From Myxococcus xanthus (GTDB taxonomy: Bacteria; Myxococcota; Myxococcia; Myxococcales; Myxococcaceae): a stretch of 64,000 nt of DNA. A model generated the notes under the pieces. The model was not told the DNA's origin. It did no database searches and worked only from the letters and a program-made list of their open reading frames with translations. The stretch lies in the NCBI RefSeq assembly GCF_900106535.1, contig NZ_FNOH01000017.1, positions 62,001-126,000 of the forward strand. Reading direction: 5' to 3'. Both the position numbers and the translations under genes were made by a program. Positions 1-8,938 of this stretch are shown in pieces. How positions within the stretch are numbered: the first letter of the stretch is position 1; each line of letters opens with the position of its first letter.

Positions 1-120
1 TACGCCTGGCCGGCGACCTGCGCCGTCGGAATCCATACGCACCAACAGGCCTTTGCAGCCTGTCTCGCGGAATGCCCCTGGATGTGCGTCGACACGGGGG
101 ACATCGGCACGGGGCCGTAG
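1..120 (+). CDS. Possible 3' end of a Cys-rich protein (5' part outside the window)
   Basis: The first reading frame is open from the window edge to a TAG at 118-120. It encodes 39 residues with four cysteines and a Gly/Asp-rich end. Third codon positions are mostly G or C but include several A/T, so coding potential is only moderate. Cys-rich secreted proteins are common in myxobacteria, but no family can be named from this tail. It could also be non-coding leader DNA of the AraC-type gene that follows. Confidence 0.3.
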   Translation, partial: YAWPATCAVGIHTHQQAFAACLAECPWMCVDTGDIGTGP

Positions 121-202
121 TCAGAAATCTCTGTCATGGTCACTGGACTTGGGCCTTGAGAATCATGCGAACAACTCGCATGATTCGCTCACAGCACGCG
201 CC

Positions 203-1015
203 ATGATGCACACGATCTATCGGCCCCACGCACCTCTCGACAAGTTCGTGGACTTCTTCTGGGTGTCCGCCGGCTACGTCGCACGGGCGCCACGAGAACG
301 TGTGCTGCCGTCGGGCTCGCAGTCCCTTATCGTCCCTCTCGGCGCCCTCCCACTGCGCGTCTACTCCAGTGACCAGACAGACGAGGCCGCTGAAATCCGG
401 GGCGCGATCGTCACCGGCGCGAGAAGCAGCCCGCTGACCATCGCGGCCGTGGCTGGCCCGACCGCCGGTATCCACTTCAAGCCCGGCGGCGCGCGCGTCT
501 TCTTCGACGTGCCCTGCAACGAATTCGCGGAACAAGCCATTTCGCTGGATGCGATATGGGGCGCGTCGGCGCACTCACTGCGCGAACGGATAATGGAGGC
601 ATCCTCGCCGCGCGAGCGATTCCTGCTGCTGGAAGAACACCTCCTGCACCGACTGCGCCGGCCCGTCGAACCAGCGCCCGCGCTTCGTGCGGCGCTGGCC
701 GCGTTCGAGGAACCCGACCTCACGTCGGTCGCTGAAGTCAATCGCCGCACGGGGCTCTCTCCCAAGCGCCTGTTGGCCCTGTTCCGCGAGGAAGTCGGCT
801 TGAGTCCGAAGACGTACTGGCGCGTTCGACGGTTTCGAGCGGCGCTCCTCGACGTCGAACAGGGCGCCTTGCGTGGCGCCGCGGTGGCCGCCGAGCACGG
901 GTACTTCGACCAGGCCCACTTCCTTCGCGAGTTCCGGTCGCTCGCCGGCTCAAGCCCCCGCGAGTACCTGGCAACGCGGGTCGAGGGCACCGACCACGTG
1001 GCGGTCTCCGGGTAA
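203..1015 (+). CDS. AraC-family transcriptional regulator
   Basis: A 270-residue regulator. Residues 1 to about 105 resemble the DUF6597 sensor domain often found in front of AraC helix-turn-helix modules (it begins with the typical Y-R-P-H-A-P-L-D-K-F-V stretch). The last 100 residues carry both AraC helices, ending in the hallmark H-G-Y-F-D-Q-A-H-F-x-R-E-F followed by S-P-R-E-Y. The start at 203 (ATG ATG) is chosen because upstream codons look non-coding; no clear Shine-Dalgarno is visible. It lies 145 bp upstream of, and on the same strand as, two ABC half-transporters, and may regulate them. AraC regulators beside paired ABC exporters occur in siderophore loci, but the inducer here is unknown. 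Confidence 0.85.
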   Translation: MMHTIYRPHAPLDKFVDFFWVSAGYVARAPRERVLPSGSQSLIVPLGALPLRVYSSDQTDEAAEIRGAIVTGARSSPLTIAAVAGPTAGIHFKPGGARVFFDVPCNEFAEQAISLDAIWGASAHSLRERIMEASSPRERFLLLEEHLLHRLRRPVEPAPALRAALAAFEEPDLTSVAEVNRRTGLSPKRLLALFREEVGLSPKTYWRVRRFRAALLDVEQGALRGAAVAAEHGYFDQAHFLREFRSLAGSSPREYLATRVEGTDHVAVSG

Positions 1016-1160
1016 AAAGATCCAATCCGCGGCAGCTGTCCCGGCGTTTCCTAGGCGTCATGGAACCGAGTGAACGCCTCCCACAGCGCGTGCCGGCAGG
1101 CCCGGCATGGACGGAACGGTCGCACCCCAGCCGCAGGGGCCCCCACAAAGGGAGGCGAGC

Positions 1161-2966
1161 ATGAGCGCCGACTCCCCCGCCACGCGGGCCCAGGAACGCC
1201 CTCTCCGGGGCCTTGGTGCACTTCTCGGACCGCAGGGGCCGCTCGTCGCTGGGGCCGCGCTCGCGTCGACGTTGGCGGCGGCCCTCGCATTGGTGCCGTT
1301 CTTCGTCGTCGCACGCATGGCGACCTCGATTTACGCGACGCCGCCGGACCTCGACGCGGTTCGAGCGCTCGCCCTCCTCGCCGCGGGTGCGCTCGCGTTG
1401 CGTTACATCCTCGTCGCCGCCGCGAACATGCTGGCGCACGTCGCCGCGTTCCGCATCCTCCATGACCTGCGCGTGCGGCTCGCGAAGAAGCTCGGCGCCG
1501 TTCCACTTTCGTTTTTCAGCCGTCGTGGCGCGGGAGAACTGAAGAAGACACTGATGGACGACGTGAACCAGCTCGAGGCGTTCGTCGCTCATCACTTCCC
1601 GGATGCGGTCACCGCGCTCGTCGTCCCGCTCGCGACGGCCATCTCCCTCCTGTGGATTGACTGGCGCATGGCCCTTGCCAGCCTCGTGATGGCGCCGCTC
1701 GCCGTCATGGCGATGGCCGTCGCCATGCGCGAGGTCGGCAAGGCCCATCAACAGTGGAACGCGCTCCAGAGCCGGATGAACCGCTCGCTGCTCGAATACC
1801 TGCGGGGCATCCACGTCATCAAGACCTTCGGCCTGTCCGCGCGGCGCTTCAGCGACCTCTCAAGCTCCATCGAGGAAGGGCTCTCGTGGATGGAGGGTTT
1901 CATGCGCACCAACGGCCGTGGCTACGGTGCGTTCGGCGCGCTCATCGGCTCGAGCCTCGTCGTCCTCGTCCCCATGGGGGGTTGGCTCTACACGCGCGGC
2001 ACGCTTTCGCTCGAGTCGCTCGTGCTCTTCCTCGTACTCGGGCCACAGCTCCTCATGTCGATGATGCGGCTGATGTTCGCGTGGGGCAACGCTGACCGCA
2101 TCCAAGCGGGCAACGCGCGCATCCAGGCCATCCTCGCGGCGCCCGACCTCGAGACTCCCACGAGCGCCGCGCGGCCCTCGCACGATGGCGTCGCGTTCCG
2201 TGGCGTCAGTTTCCGTTACGAGGACGGCGGTCCGGAGGTTCTCCGCGACGTCTCCTTCGAAGCGCCCGCGGGCAAGGTCACGGCACTGGTCGGACCTTCG
2301 GGCGCAGGCAAGACGACGCTCGTGAGGCTCGTGCCTCGGCTCTGGGAGGCGACGAACGGCGCGGTGGAACTCGGTGGCGTCGACGTGCGCGCGCTCCCGC
2401 TCGACCAGCTGCTCTCCCACCTCTCGATGGTGTTCCAGGACGTCTTCCTCTTCCACGGCACCGTTCGCGAGAACCTGCGTCTCGCTCGGCCCGATGCCAC
2501 CGATGCGCAAGTCGATGCCGCGTGTCGCGCCGCGCGTGCGTACGACTTCATCCAGGCGCTTCCCGGGAAGTACGACACGCTGCTCGGTGAGCGCGGCGCC
2601 CGCCTCTCCGGGGGCGAGAAGCAACGCCTGTCCATCGCGCGGGCGCTCCTCAAGGACGCCCCGGTGCTGCTGCTCGACGAGGCGACGGCTTTCGCCGACC
2701 CCGAGAACGAGGCGCGCATCCAAGAAGCGCTGTCCGCGCTATGCGCGGGGCGGACGGTGCTCGTCGTCGCGCACCGGCTTTCGACCATCGCCACCGCGGA
2801 CCACATCGTCGTCCTCGACGGCGGGCGCGTGAATGACCAGGGGACGCACGACGAATTGCTCGCGCGCTGCGCGTTGTACCAGCAACTCTGGCGCAGCCAC
2901 ACCGAAGCGCTCGACTGGTCACTGGGCGATCCGGGCACTCCTGACGTTCAGAAGGAGGTGGTGTGA
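1161..2966 (+). CDS. ABC exporter half-transporter (TM domain fused to ATPase), subunit 1
   Basis: 601 residues: a six-helix type-I exporter membrane domain (about 20-310) fused to an ATPase. The ATPase motifs are Walker A G-P-S-G-A-G-K-T (about residue 377), Q-loop V-F-Q-D, signature L-S-G-G-E-K-Q-R (about 483), Walker B V-L-L-L-D-E-A-T-A and the H-loop V-A-H-R-L-S-T. The start at 1161 has a GGGAGG Shine-Dalgarno 5-6 nt upstream; an in-frame ATG at 1107 lacks one. The stop overlaps the next start by 1 nt (TGATG), so the two half-transporters are translationally coupled and probably form a heterodimer. The nearest named types are the YbtP/YbtQ and IrtA/IrtB siderophore transporters, a tentative resemblance. 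The substrate is unknown. Confidence 0.9.
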   Translation: MSADSPATRAQERPLRGLGALLGPQGPLVAGAALASTLAAALALVPFFVVARMATSIYATPPDLDAVRALALLAAGALALRYILVAAANMLAHVAAFRILHDLRVRLAKKLGAVPLSFFSRRGAGELKKTLMDDVNQLEAFVAHHFPDAVTALVVPLATAISLLWIDWRMALASLVMAPLAVMAMAVAMREVGKAHQQWNALQSRMNRSLLEYLRGIHVIKTFGLSARRFSDLSSSIEEGLSWMEGFMRTNGRGYGAFGALIGSSLVVLVPMGGWLYTRGTLSLESLVLFLVLGPQLLMSMMRLMFAWGNADRIQAGNARIQAILAAPDLETPTSAARPSHDGVAFRGVSFRYEDGGPEVLRDVSFEAPAGKVTALVGPSGAGKTTLVRLVPRLWEATNGAVELGGVDVRALPLDQLLSHLSMVFQDVFLFHGTVRENLRLARPDATDAQVDAACRAARAYDFIQALPGKYDTLLGERGARLSGGEKQRLSIARALLKDAPVLLLDEATAFADPENEARIQEALSALCAGRTVLVVAHRLSTIATADHIVVLDGGRVNDQGTHDELLARCALYQQLWRSHTEALDWSLGDPGTPDVQKEVV

Positions 2967-4744
2967 TGCTCAGGGAACTCTTCATGCTCGGCGAGCGGCT
3001 CGCGGGCCGAAAGGACGCACGGCTCCGGCGCGGCCTTCTCTTCGCCTTTGCCGAGGCACTCGCGGTCGCCGCGCCCTACACACTGGTCCTCTTCTTCGTT
3101 CGTGAAGCGCTCGAGCACCGGCTCTCGATGCACCTGACGTGGTGGCTCACCGGCGGCATCGCGCTCTCGGTGCTGCTGCGCCTGGCGTTCTCGATCAGAG
3201 CGATGTCCAACATCTTCGTCGCCGCGCACGCGCTCATGGGGCAAGCGCGCATCCGCACCGCCGACCACCTGCGGCGCCTGCCCATGGGGTTCTTCACGCA
3301 GCGAAGGAGCGGTGAACTGGCAGGCGTGCTCACCACCGATGTCGCGCTTGTCGAAGACGTGTGGTCGCACACCATCGGCATCTTCACGGCGAGCTTCGCA
3401 CTGCCGATGCTCGTCGGTCTCGGCCTCTGTTTCCTCGATTGGCGCCTGGGGCTCGTCATCCTCGCCGCCCTACCGGTGGCGCTCCTCGTGCTGGCCGCGA
3501 CCACGCCCCTCTTCGTGCGTGAGTTCGAAGCCGTGCTCGAGGCCTCGGCGGATGTCAACGCCCGCGTCGTCGAATACGTGCAGGGCATCGCCGTGCTTCG
3601 GGCGTTCGGCCGGCACGGCGAGGTCTACCAGCGCTTCGTGAAAGCAATGGAGCGCCTGCGCGACGCCCTCATTCGCGCCGATGTCTTGCCCTCCCCGCTG
3701 CTCGCCGTGTTCGGCTTCGTCGTCGAGATGAGCTTTGTCGCGGTGGCGTACGCAGGAAGCACCCTGGCGTTGCGCGGTTCGATTCAGCCCGGGGTGCTGC
3801 TCGTCTTCCTCATCGTGACGGTTGGGGTCGTTCGCCAGGTCGCGGATCTCGGAGTGGCTCTGCTCATGCTTCGAGCGTCTCAGCGCGCGCTCGGTCGCGT
3901 TGATCGGCTACTCGCGGAGAAGCCGCTCCCGGAACCGTCCGTAAGAGCGGCGTCGATCCAGAAGTTCGACGTGGAGGTCGACACAGTGTCCTTCGCGTAC
4001 GAAGACGCGACCGTGCTCGACGGCGTCTCGGTGACGTTCCCCGAGCGCTCGCTGACCGCGCTCGTCGGTGCCTCGGGCTCAGGCAAGTCGACGCTGGTCC
4101 ACCTCGTGGCGCGGCTGTGGGACATTCCGCGCCAGGGTGCCATCCGCATCGGCGGTGTCGATATCCGGGACATTCCGTTCGAGGAACTGCACCAGCACCT
4201 CGCGATGGTGTTCCAGGACGTCGTCCTCTTCTCCGGGACCATCCTCGACAACCTGCGCGTTGGACGGCCCGACGCCTCGCTCGAGGAAGTCCAGCGGGCA
4301 GCGCGGGCAGCGCGCGCCCACGACTTCATCACCGCCTTGCCGAACGGCTACGACACCCTGCTTGGGGAAGGAGGAGGAACCCTCTCGGGGGGTGAGCGTC
4401 AGCGCTTGTCCATCGCCCGTGCCATCCTCAAGGACGCCCCCATTGTGCTTCTCGACGAGGCCACTGCCTCCGTCGACGCGTCGGCGGAGGCTGAAATCCA
4501 GCGCGCCATCGACGAACTGGTCAGGAAGAAGACCGTCGTCGTGATCGCACATCGGCTGCGCACCGTGCGGCGGGCGCACCGCATCATCGTGCTCGACAAG
4601 GGGCGCGTCGCGGAGTCAGGCACGCACGACGAATTGCTCGCGAAGCGCGGCGTCTACGCAGCGCTCTGGCAGGAACAGGAGCGGGCCAAGGGCTGGCGGC
4701 TCGCTGCGAGTACAGCCGCCCGCGTCACCGAGGAGCAGACCTGA
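2966..4744 (+). CDS. ABC exporter half-transporter, subunit 2
   Basis: 592 residues with the same layout as the preceding subunit: six membrane helices, then an ATPase with Walker A G-A-S-G-S-G-K-S-T (about residue 367), signature L-S-G-G-E-R-Q-R (about 473), Walker B V-L-L-D-E-A-T-A-S and the H-loop I-A-H-R-L-R-T. An AAGGAGG Shine-Dalgarno lies inside the 3' end of subunit 1, 7 nt from the ATG at 2966; a GTG one codon earlier is possible. Both ATPase sites look intact, so the pair may be symmetric in catalysis. It probably works with subunit 1 as a heterodimeric inner-membrane transporter. The gene ends 46 nt from a convergent gene. Confidence 0.9.
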   Translation: MLRELFMLGERLAGRKDARLRRGLLFAFAEALAVAAPYTLVLFFVREALEHRLSMHLTWWLTGGIALSVLLRLAFSIRAMSNIFVAAHALMGQARIRTADHLRRLPMGFFTQRRSGELAGVLTTDVALVEDVWSHTIGIFTASFALPMLVGLGLCFLDWRLGLVILAALPVALLVLAATTPLFVREFEAVLEASADVNARVVEYVQGIAVLRAFGRHGEVYQRFVKAMERLRDALIRADVLPSPLLAVFGFVVEMSFVAVAYAGSTLALRGSIQPGVLLVFLIVTVGVVRQVADLGVALLMLRASQRALGRVDRLLAEKPLPEPSVRAASIQKFDVEVDTVSFAYEDATVLDGVSVTFPERSLTALVGASGSGKSTLVHLVARLWDIPRQGAIRIGGVDIRDIPFEELHQHLAMVFQDVVLFSGTILDNLRVGRPDASLEEVQRAARAARAHDFITALPNGYDTLLGEGGGTLSGGERQRLSIARAILKDAPIVLLDEATASVDASAEAEIQRAIDELVRKKTVVVIAHRLRTVRRAHRIIVLDKGRVAESGTHDELLAKRGVYAALWQEQERAKGWRLAASTAARVTEEQT

Positions 4745-4790
4745 TGGGCACTCCACCTGCGCTCGGGCTGGATTTCGCTCCCGCGGATCC

Positions 4791-6281
4791 TCAGCGCGTT
4801 CCGAAGCCCGTGCCCTTCGAGACCGTCCACAGCAGACGGATTTGCGTTGCACGCTGGCGGATGGCGTCGGAATCGCTGCCGAACTCACCCGCGCGGTTGG
4901 CGACGAAGGCTTCGAGCGCCACGCCGTGTTGGCCGGCGAGCAGGAGCTCGGCTCGCGCGGTGGCATAGGTGATGAGCTCCACGCCCTCACCGAGGAAGGC
5001 GCCCGAGATGAGATAGTTGCGCACGGACACGCCGACGCGCCCGACACCCCGCCGCACCAAGCCCAGCTCGAAGGCCGACTGCGCCCCAGGCCCGAAGTGG
5101 TAGTCACGAGCGGACTCCGGCGAGGTGAGACCGCCGCCATGGCCAAACGGCACACCGGCCATGTTCGCGGTGACGTCCAGGGTGAGCTGCGACGTGAGGG
5201 GAACCTGCGCCACGCCGCCGATGCCGAGGCTGACCGTGGAAACGCGCAGCGTGTTCGGATTGGCGAAGTCGTAGCCCGCCATCAAGCCCCAGAGCCCCGA
5301 TATGGAGCGGAACTTGAAGCGGTCGCCGTAGAGAAGCCCCCGGCTGAAGAACCCCACCGTCAGCGTGTCACGCGAGAAGCCCATGCGCGCGGTGAGCGTG
5401 AAGTAGTCGAAGGGCTGGTCATAGTCGCCCGTGGTGAGCAGCGGGGGGCCGTAGACCATTTCGACGCCAAGGTGCCCCTCCATCTTGTTGGGAACATCGA
5501 AGCGCGTGCCGTCGATGTCGTTGTAGTTGTCGACGTTGCTCGTGAAGCCGGCCATCAACTGGAGGAAGTTCCCCTGCACCGGGAGGAAGTCGTTCTTACG
5601 GCGGCCGAAGAGGTAACGGTTGATGCCGCCCACGGGTTCGACAAGCAGCGAGAGCACCGAGCGCGCCACCGTGGGTTCGCCTTCGTCGAGAATCGCGAGC
5701 GCGGTGCGATGCAGGACCTCGCCCAGCACGACGCCCCCGATGGACGTTGTAATGAGGTCGTTCGTGGATGGAGTCTCAGACTCCATGAACAGCTCCCACA
5801 ACACGCTTGACGCGACCGTGAACGGGACCGAGCCCCAGAAGCCGAAGCCGCTCGAGCGCGCCGCGGTGTAGGCCAACGAGCCCTGGTAGGGGTGCCCGAG
5901 CGCATTGGTCGCGAACGCATCCTCGTCCCACTCCCAGCCATCGGCGACGTTGCGGCGCATGGTCTCCAGCGAGATGTCCGCGTAGGGCTTTCCGAGGAGC
6001 TTCGCCGTCCCCCAGAAGATGGCGTGGAAGGCGCCCATCTCCACGATGGGCACAACGAAATTGCGCCCTCCTCCGTCCGGCGCGTTCCAGATGGCGCGGC
6101 GAGGCGGGTGCACGAGCTCCGGCACGAGAAGCCGGGGCTCCGCGGGAACGGCCTCGACGCACTCCTTCGACGCCAGGGGGGCATCCGCGGGCGCCGCGCC
6201 TGCGTCGCCTCCTGAGACGAGCGCGAACACAAGAAGCAGGCCTGAGACGCGATGCACGGGGAGCGAGTTCATGGCGTGCAT
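4791..6281 (-). CDS. DUF3943-type exported protein, probably outer-membrane
   Basis: 496 residues. A signal peptide follows the second Met (start alternatives 6281 or 6272): a short basic stretch, a Leu/Val-rich core, then A-G-A-A-P. The body contains the pattern of the DUF3943 family: a helical first third with Asp/Glu-rich W-E-W-D-E-D and a conserved E-L-F-M-E-S, followed by a beta-rich half with alternating Gly/aromatic strands typical of an outer-membrane barrel. It is convergent with the ABC transporter. Its role is unknown; DUF3943 proteins are recognised only by sequence. A 12-bp palindrome (GCTCCCGGGAGC, 6294-6305) sits just upstream of the start. Confidence 0.7.
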   Translation of the reverse strand: MHAMNSLPVHRVSGLLLVFALVSGGDAGAAPADAPLASKECVEAVPAEPRLLVPELVHPPRRAIWNAPDGGGRNFVVPIVEMGAFHAIFWGTAKLLGKPYADISLETMRRNVADGWEWDEDAFATNALGHPYQGSLAYTAARSSGFGFWGSVPFTVASSVLWELFMESETPSTNDLITTSIGGVVLGEVLHRTALAILDEGEPTVARSVLSLLVEPVGGINRYLFGRRKNDFLPVQGNFLQLMAGFTSNVDNYNDIDGTRFDVPNKMEGHLGVEMVYGPPLLTTGDYDQPFDYFTLTARMGFSRDTLTVGFFSRGLLYGDRFKFRSISGLWGLMAGYDFANPNTLRVSTVSLGIGGVAQVPLTSQLTLDVTANMAGVPFGHGGGLTSPESARDYHFGPGAQSAFELGLVRRGVGRVGVSVRNYLISGAFLGEGVELITYATARAELLLAGQHGVALEAFVANRAGEFGSDSDAIRQRATQIRLLWTVSKGTGFGTR

Positions 6282-6575
6282 CGGGCTCTAATTGCTCCCG
6301 GGAGCGAGTGCACGCACCAACCGCTGCAGGTGCGGAGCGAGCCACGACCCCAGCACAAGTTGAGAACTGTTTCCGATGGCACCGAACACTCGTGATGAAC
6401 CGACATCGAGCCAGGCAGACGGTGCCGGACGCGAGGGAAAAGCAGGCGAGCGGGTTCGCCCGCAGGCGACCTTCTCTGGAGGCCGTGGTGCATCGCGCCG
6501 CCGCGTCAACGACCCTGTGACATTCAGTGAACTCGAGCCGATGCGAGGCTCCGTCAGGCCATGCGAGAAGGTTCC

Positions 6576-7012
6576 ATGGAGCATCGCCACCTGGGACGGA
6601 CGGGACTGCAGGTGTCCGTGCTCGGCTCTGGCGCCGGACACGTAGGTGGCGTCCGAGTGCATCACCCGCGGCGTGGACCAGGTCCTCATGCGCTTATGCA
6701 CCGACGTGCTCGACGTGGTACATTTCCACTCGTGCCCGCTGGAGGTGCTCCAGCGCCCCGGGCTGGTGGAAGCGCTGGTTCGTGCAGTCGAGGAAGGAAA
6801 GGTCCGCGCGGCCGCCTACTCCGGTGACAATGCCGCCATGGAGTACGCGGCAGTGCGCATGACCTCAGCGAGTACTGGCACCGGATGCGGCCCCTGGCGC
6901 TCGACTCGCGGGGCTGGACTGGAGCGAGGAAGGACCTCTGCCCTCGGACTTCGTGGAAGCCATCCGCGACGCGTGCCGTCGGTGTGGTGCGGGTTGGGAT
7001 GGGACGATTTGA
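6576..7012 (+). pseudogene. Aldo/keto reductase pseudogene (frameshifts and internal deletion)
   Basis: Pieces of an aldo/keto reductase occur in different frames. At 6576 an intact start encodes M-E-H-R-H-L-G-R-T-G-L-Q-V-S, the classic family N-terminus. From about 6655 another frame encodes a segment with D-V-V-H-F-H and an Ala/Glu-rich helix followed by K-V-R-A-A-A-Y-S-G-D, matching the central strand-helix of the barrel. A third frame from about 6905 gives a C-terminal helix and stops at 7010-7012. The total of about 145 codons is roughly half the usual 300-330, and the catalytic Asp/Tyr/Lys region is missing. The gene is therefore dead. Confidence 0.75.
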
Positions 7013-7278
7013 GTCTGCACGTCAGCGACGCTTCCGCTGAGGGACTCCTCGGTGCGGCGTTTCATGTGTTCCGGCATGCTCGTCCGTCTTGACGCCTGGA
7101 TGCGGCTGGGCATCCAGGCCAGTCCCGGAAACATCGTGAAAGCTCGGCGTGAAACGCTGGAGACGGCCCGGAACAGTGTTCGCGGCATGTGGACACGTCC
7201 GCCTTGATGCAACGAAGCTGTGACACAGAAGGCCGGGCCCCCTCGCATCTCCGCGAGAAACCCGTGACAATCAACGAA

Positions 7279-8382
7279 ATGAACCTGCGACTCTCGATAC
7301 GCTCCCTGTTGATACTCTCCCTCACAGTCGCTCCCGCACTCTCCGGCTGTGGTTCCGATGACGTCGATCCGACGCCGGACGCGGGATTTGATGCGGGTGT
7401 TCAGCCCGACGCGGGCATTGAGCCGGACGCGGGCATTGAGCCGGACGCGGGCATTGAGCCGGACGCGGGTACTGAGCCGGACGCTGGCACTGAGCCCGAG
7501 CCCGAGCCCGACGCAGGCACTGAGCCGGACGCAGGCACTGAGCCGGACGCAGGCACTGAGCCCGACGCAGGTACCGAGCCCGACGCTGGCACAGAGCCCG
7601 ACGCTGGCACAGAGCCCGACGCTGGCACAGAGCCCGACGCTGGCACCGAGCCGGACGCGGGTACCGACTCGGACGGGGGCACTGACCCCGACGCTGGCAC
7701 CGACTCGGACGGGGGCACTGCTCCCGACGCTGGCACCGACTCGGACGGGGGCACTGACCCCGACGCTGGCACCGACCCCGACGCTGGCACCGACCCGGAC
7801 GGGGGCACTGACCCCGACGCTGGCACCGACTCGGACGGAGGCACTGCCCCCGACGCTGGCACCGAGCCGGATCCGTTCACCGTTTGCGAGGGCGAGTGCC
7901 AGGAAACCGCGACCACGATTCGATTGGGCGAGAACCAGCGTGTCTTGACCAGCGCCTACTTCGGATATGAAGAGACGGACAACCCGGAGGCCCCTTGGGA
8001 GCTTTGGATCGAGCTCAACAACAGCGCGCCGGGTGAGTGCCCCTCCGAGGATTCGCCGCTCCCGCCGCAGTTGGTCAACGTTCACAAGGTGAGGATGCCG
8101 GTGGACGCAACGCCGCAGGTAGGATCCATGCCGGGCGAGCCGACAGCGACGCTCGTCGACTTCGAGGGTGTGCTCACTACTGCGTACTTCCTGCACAGCA
8201 CGAGCCTCACCTTCACACCTGTGGCGGCCTCGCTCTGCCCCACCTGCGTCCTGAGCGGTACCCCTCCCGAATCGCACTTCGTGGCCTTCGACTTGAATGG
8301 CCTCTACGCCAATGGCGCCATCACCGGCCACGGGTACGCCACCTACTGCCCCTCGCTCGACTCCTTCAAGCGCAGGAAGTAA
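7279..8382 (+). CDS. Lipoprotein with long Pro-Asp-Ala-Gly repeat linker
   Basis: 367 residues. The signal peptide ends in a lipobox (L-S-G-C), so the mature protein is probably lipid-anchored. A low-complexity linker (residues 33-198) of P-D-A-G-x-E hexapeptides passes into D-S-D-G-G-T / D-P-D-A-G-T units. A folded C-terminal domain of about 165 residues follows, with six to eight cysteines, including C-x3-C near its start and C-P-x-C later. Start choice: ATG 7279 gives a good signal peptide; GTG 7264 is possible. The linker is strongly acidic and may extend the domain from the membrane or bind calcium. The C-terminal domain is not recognised. A strong hairpin follows the stop. Confidence 0.8.
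   Translation: MNLRLSIRSLLILSLTVAPALSGCGSDDVDPTPDAGFDAGVQPDAGIEPDAGIEPDAGIEPDAGTEPDAGTEPEPEPDAGTEPDAGTEPDAGTEPDAGTEPDAGTEPDAGTEPDAGTEPDAGTEPDAGTDSDGGTDPDAGTDSDGGTAPDAGTDSDGGTDPDAGTDPDAGTDPDGGTDPDAGTDSDGGTAPDAGTEPDPFTVCEGECQETATTIRLGENQRVLTSAYFGYEETDNPEAPWELWIELNNSAPGECPSEDSPLPPQLVNVHKVRMPVDATPQVGSMPGEPTATLVDFEGVLTTAYFLHSTSLTFTPVAASLCPTCVLSGTPPESHFVAFDLNGLYANGAITGHGYATYCPSLDSFKRRK
7375..7872 (+). repeat. In-frame tandem repeat array, 18-bp units
   Basis: About 27 in-frame copies of an 18-bp unit encode Pro-Asp-Ala-Gly-(Ile/Thr)-Glu. In the second half the units alternate as Asp-Ser-Asp-Gly-Gly-Thr and Asp/Ala-Pro-Asp-Ala-Gly-Thr, forming a 36-bp higher-order period. Neighbouring units are often identical at the DNA level (GACGCTGGCACAGAGCCC recurs), which points to recent slippage or unequal exchange. 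The length is likely to vary between strains. Confidence 0.9.
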
Positions 8383-8418
8383 CCGCGGTTCGGCTCACCT
8401 CACGGTGAGTCGGACCTG

Positions 8419-8445
8419 CCCAGGCCCCTGGCACAGGGGCCTGGG
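8419..8445 (+). terminator. Hairpin downstream of the repeat lipoprotein gene
   Basis: A perfect 12-bp stem (CCCAGGCCCCTG / CAGGGGCCTGGG) with a 3-nt loop lies 37 nt after the stop codon. No T-run follows, so it may stop transcription weakly or protect the 3' end. Confidence 0.6.
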
Positions 8446-8938
8446 CGCACCGGTCGGAAGCCCATCCGCTCTTGGAGTTGGACGCACCTACCGAGCTGCC
8501 CATTGGCCTGACGCTGGAAGCGGGCGATGGCCTCCATGAGGTTCGCCGACGTCGCCCTCCAATCCGGGGCTGCGGCATACGCCTTCGTCGCGGTCGTCGA
8601 GCTCGGCGCGGCACTCTTTGCATTGGAGGATGAGCCCATGCCCAGCAGACTTCGCATTGCATGAAAGACAGGCTGCCGGGTCGTGATAGCCACGGCGCCC
8701 CCCCAATGCATACGAGTTGGAGGCATTCTAGGGCAGACATTCGGTGGGTGGACTCGTGGGACCCCCTACACCGCCTGACATTGTGAAATCCTAAACGCTG
8801 TCAGACCCAGCCCGCTGGGGCAGCCATCTGGAAGAACACGGTGGTGACGCGCTTCATGCGGGGTAACTCAGACCACGCAAGCGCGCCGGAGGGCCGACGC
8901 GGGCGGGCTTTCCAGCGACGCCGCGTCCCTCAGCGACA
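8446..8938. other. Gap with no well-supported gene
   Basis: About 490 bp between two lipoprotein genes. The best frame is on the minus strand (8400-8726, about 108 codons), with fairly GC-rich third positions and a plausible helical segment around A-R-F-Q-R-Q-A-N-G-Q-L. However, its 3' end runs through the terminator hairpin, it has no Shine-Dalgarno and no recognisable family. It may be a decayed gene end. The rest (8740-8938) shows no coding signal. Confidence 0.4.

Noticed and set aside
6288-6701. Minus-strand frame upstream of the DUF3943 gene
   Set aside because: It overlaps the start of the aldo/keto reductase remnant on the other strand and shows no protein-like pattern.
7375-7872. 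CRISPR-like regular repeat
   Set aside because: Units are contiguous 18-mers in frame with a lipoprotein, without unique spacers.
8400-8726. Minus-strand frame of 108 codons
   Set aside because: Its end passes through a perfect terminator hairpin, it has no ribosome site and no family. Mentioned only in the gap entry.
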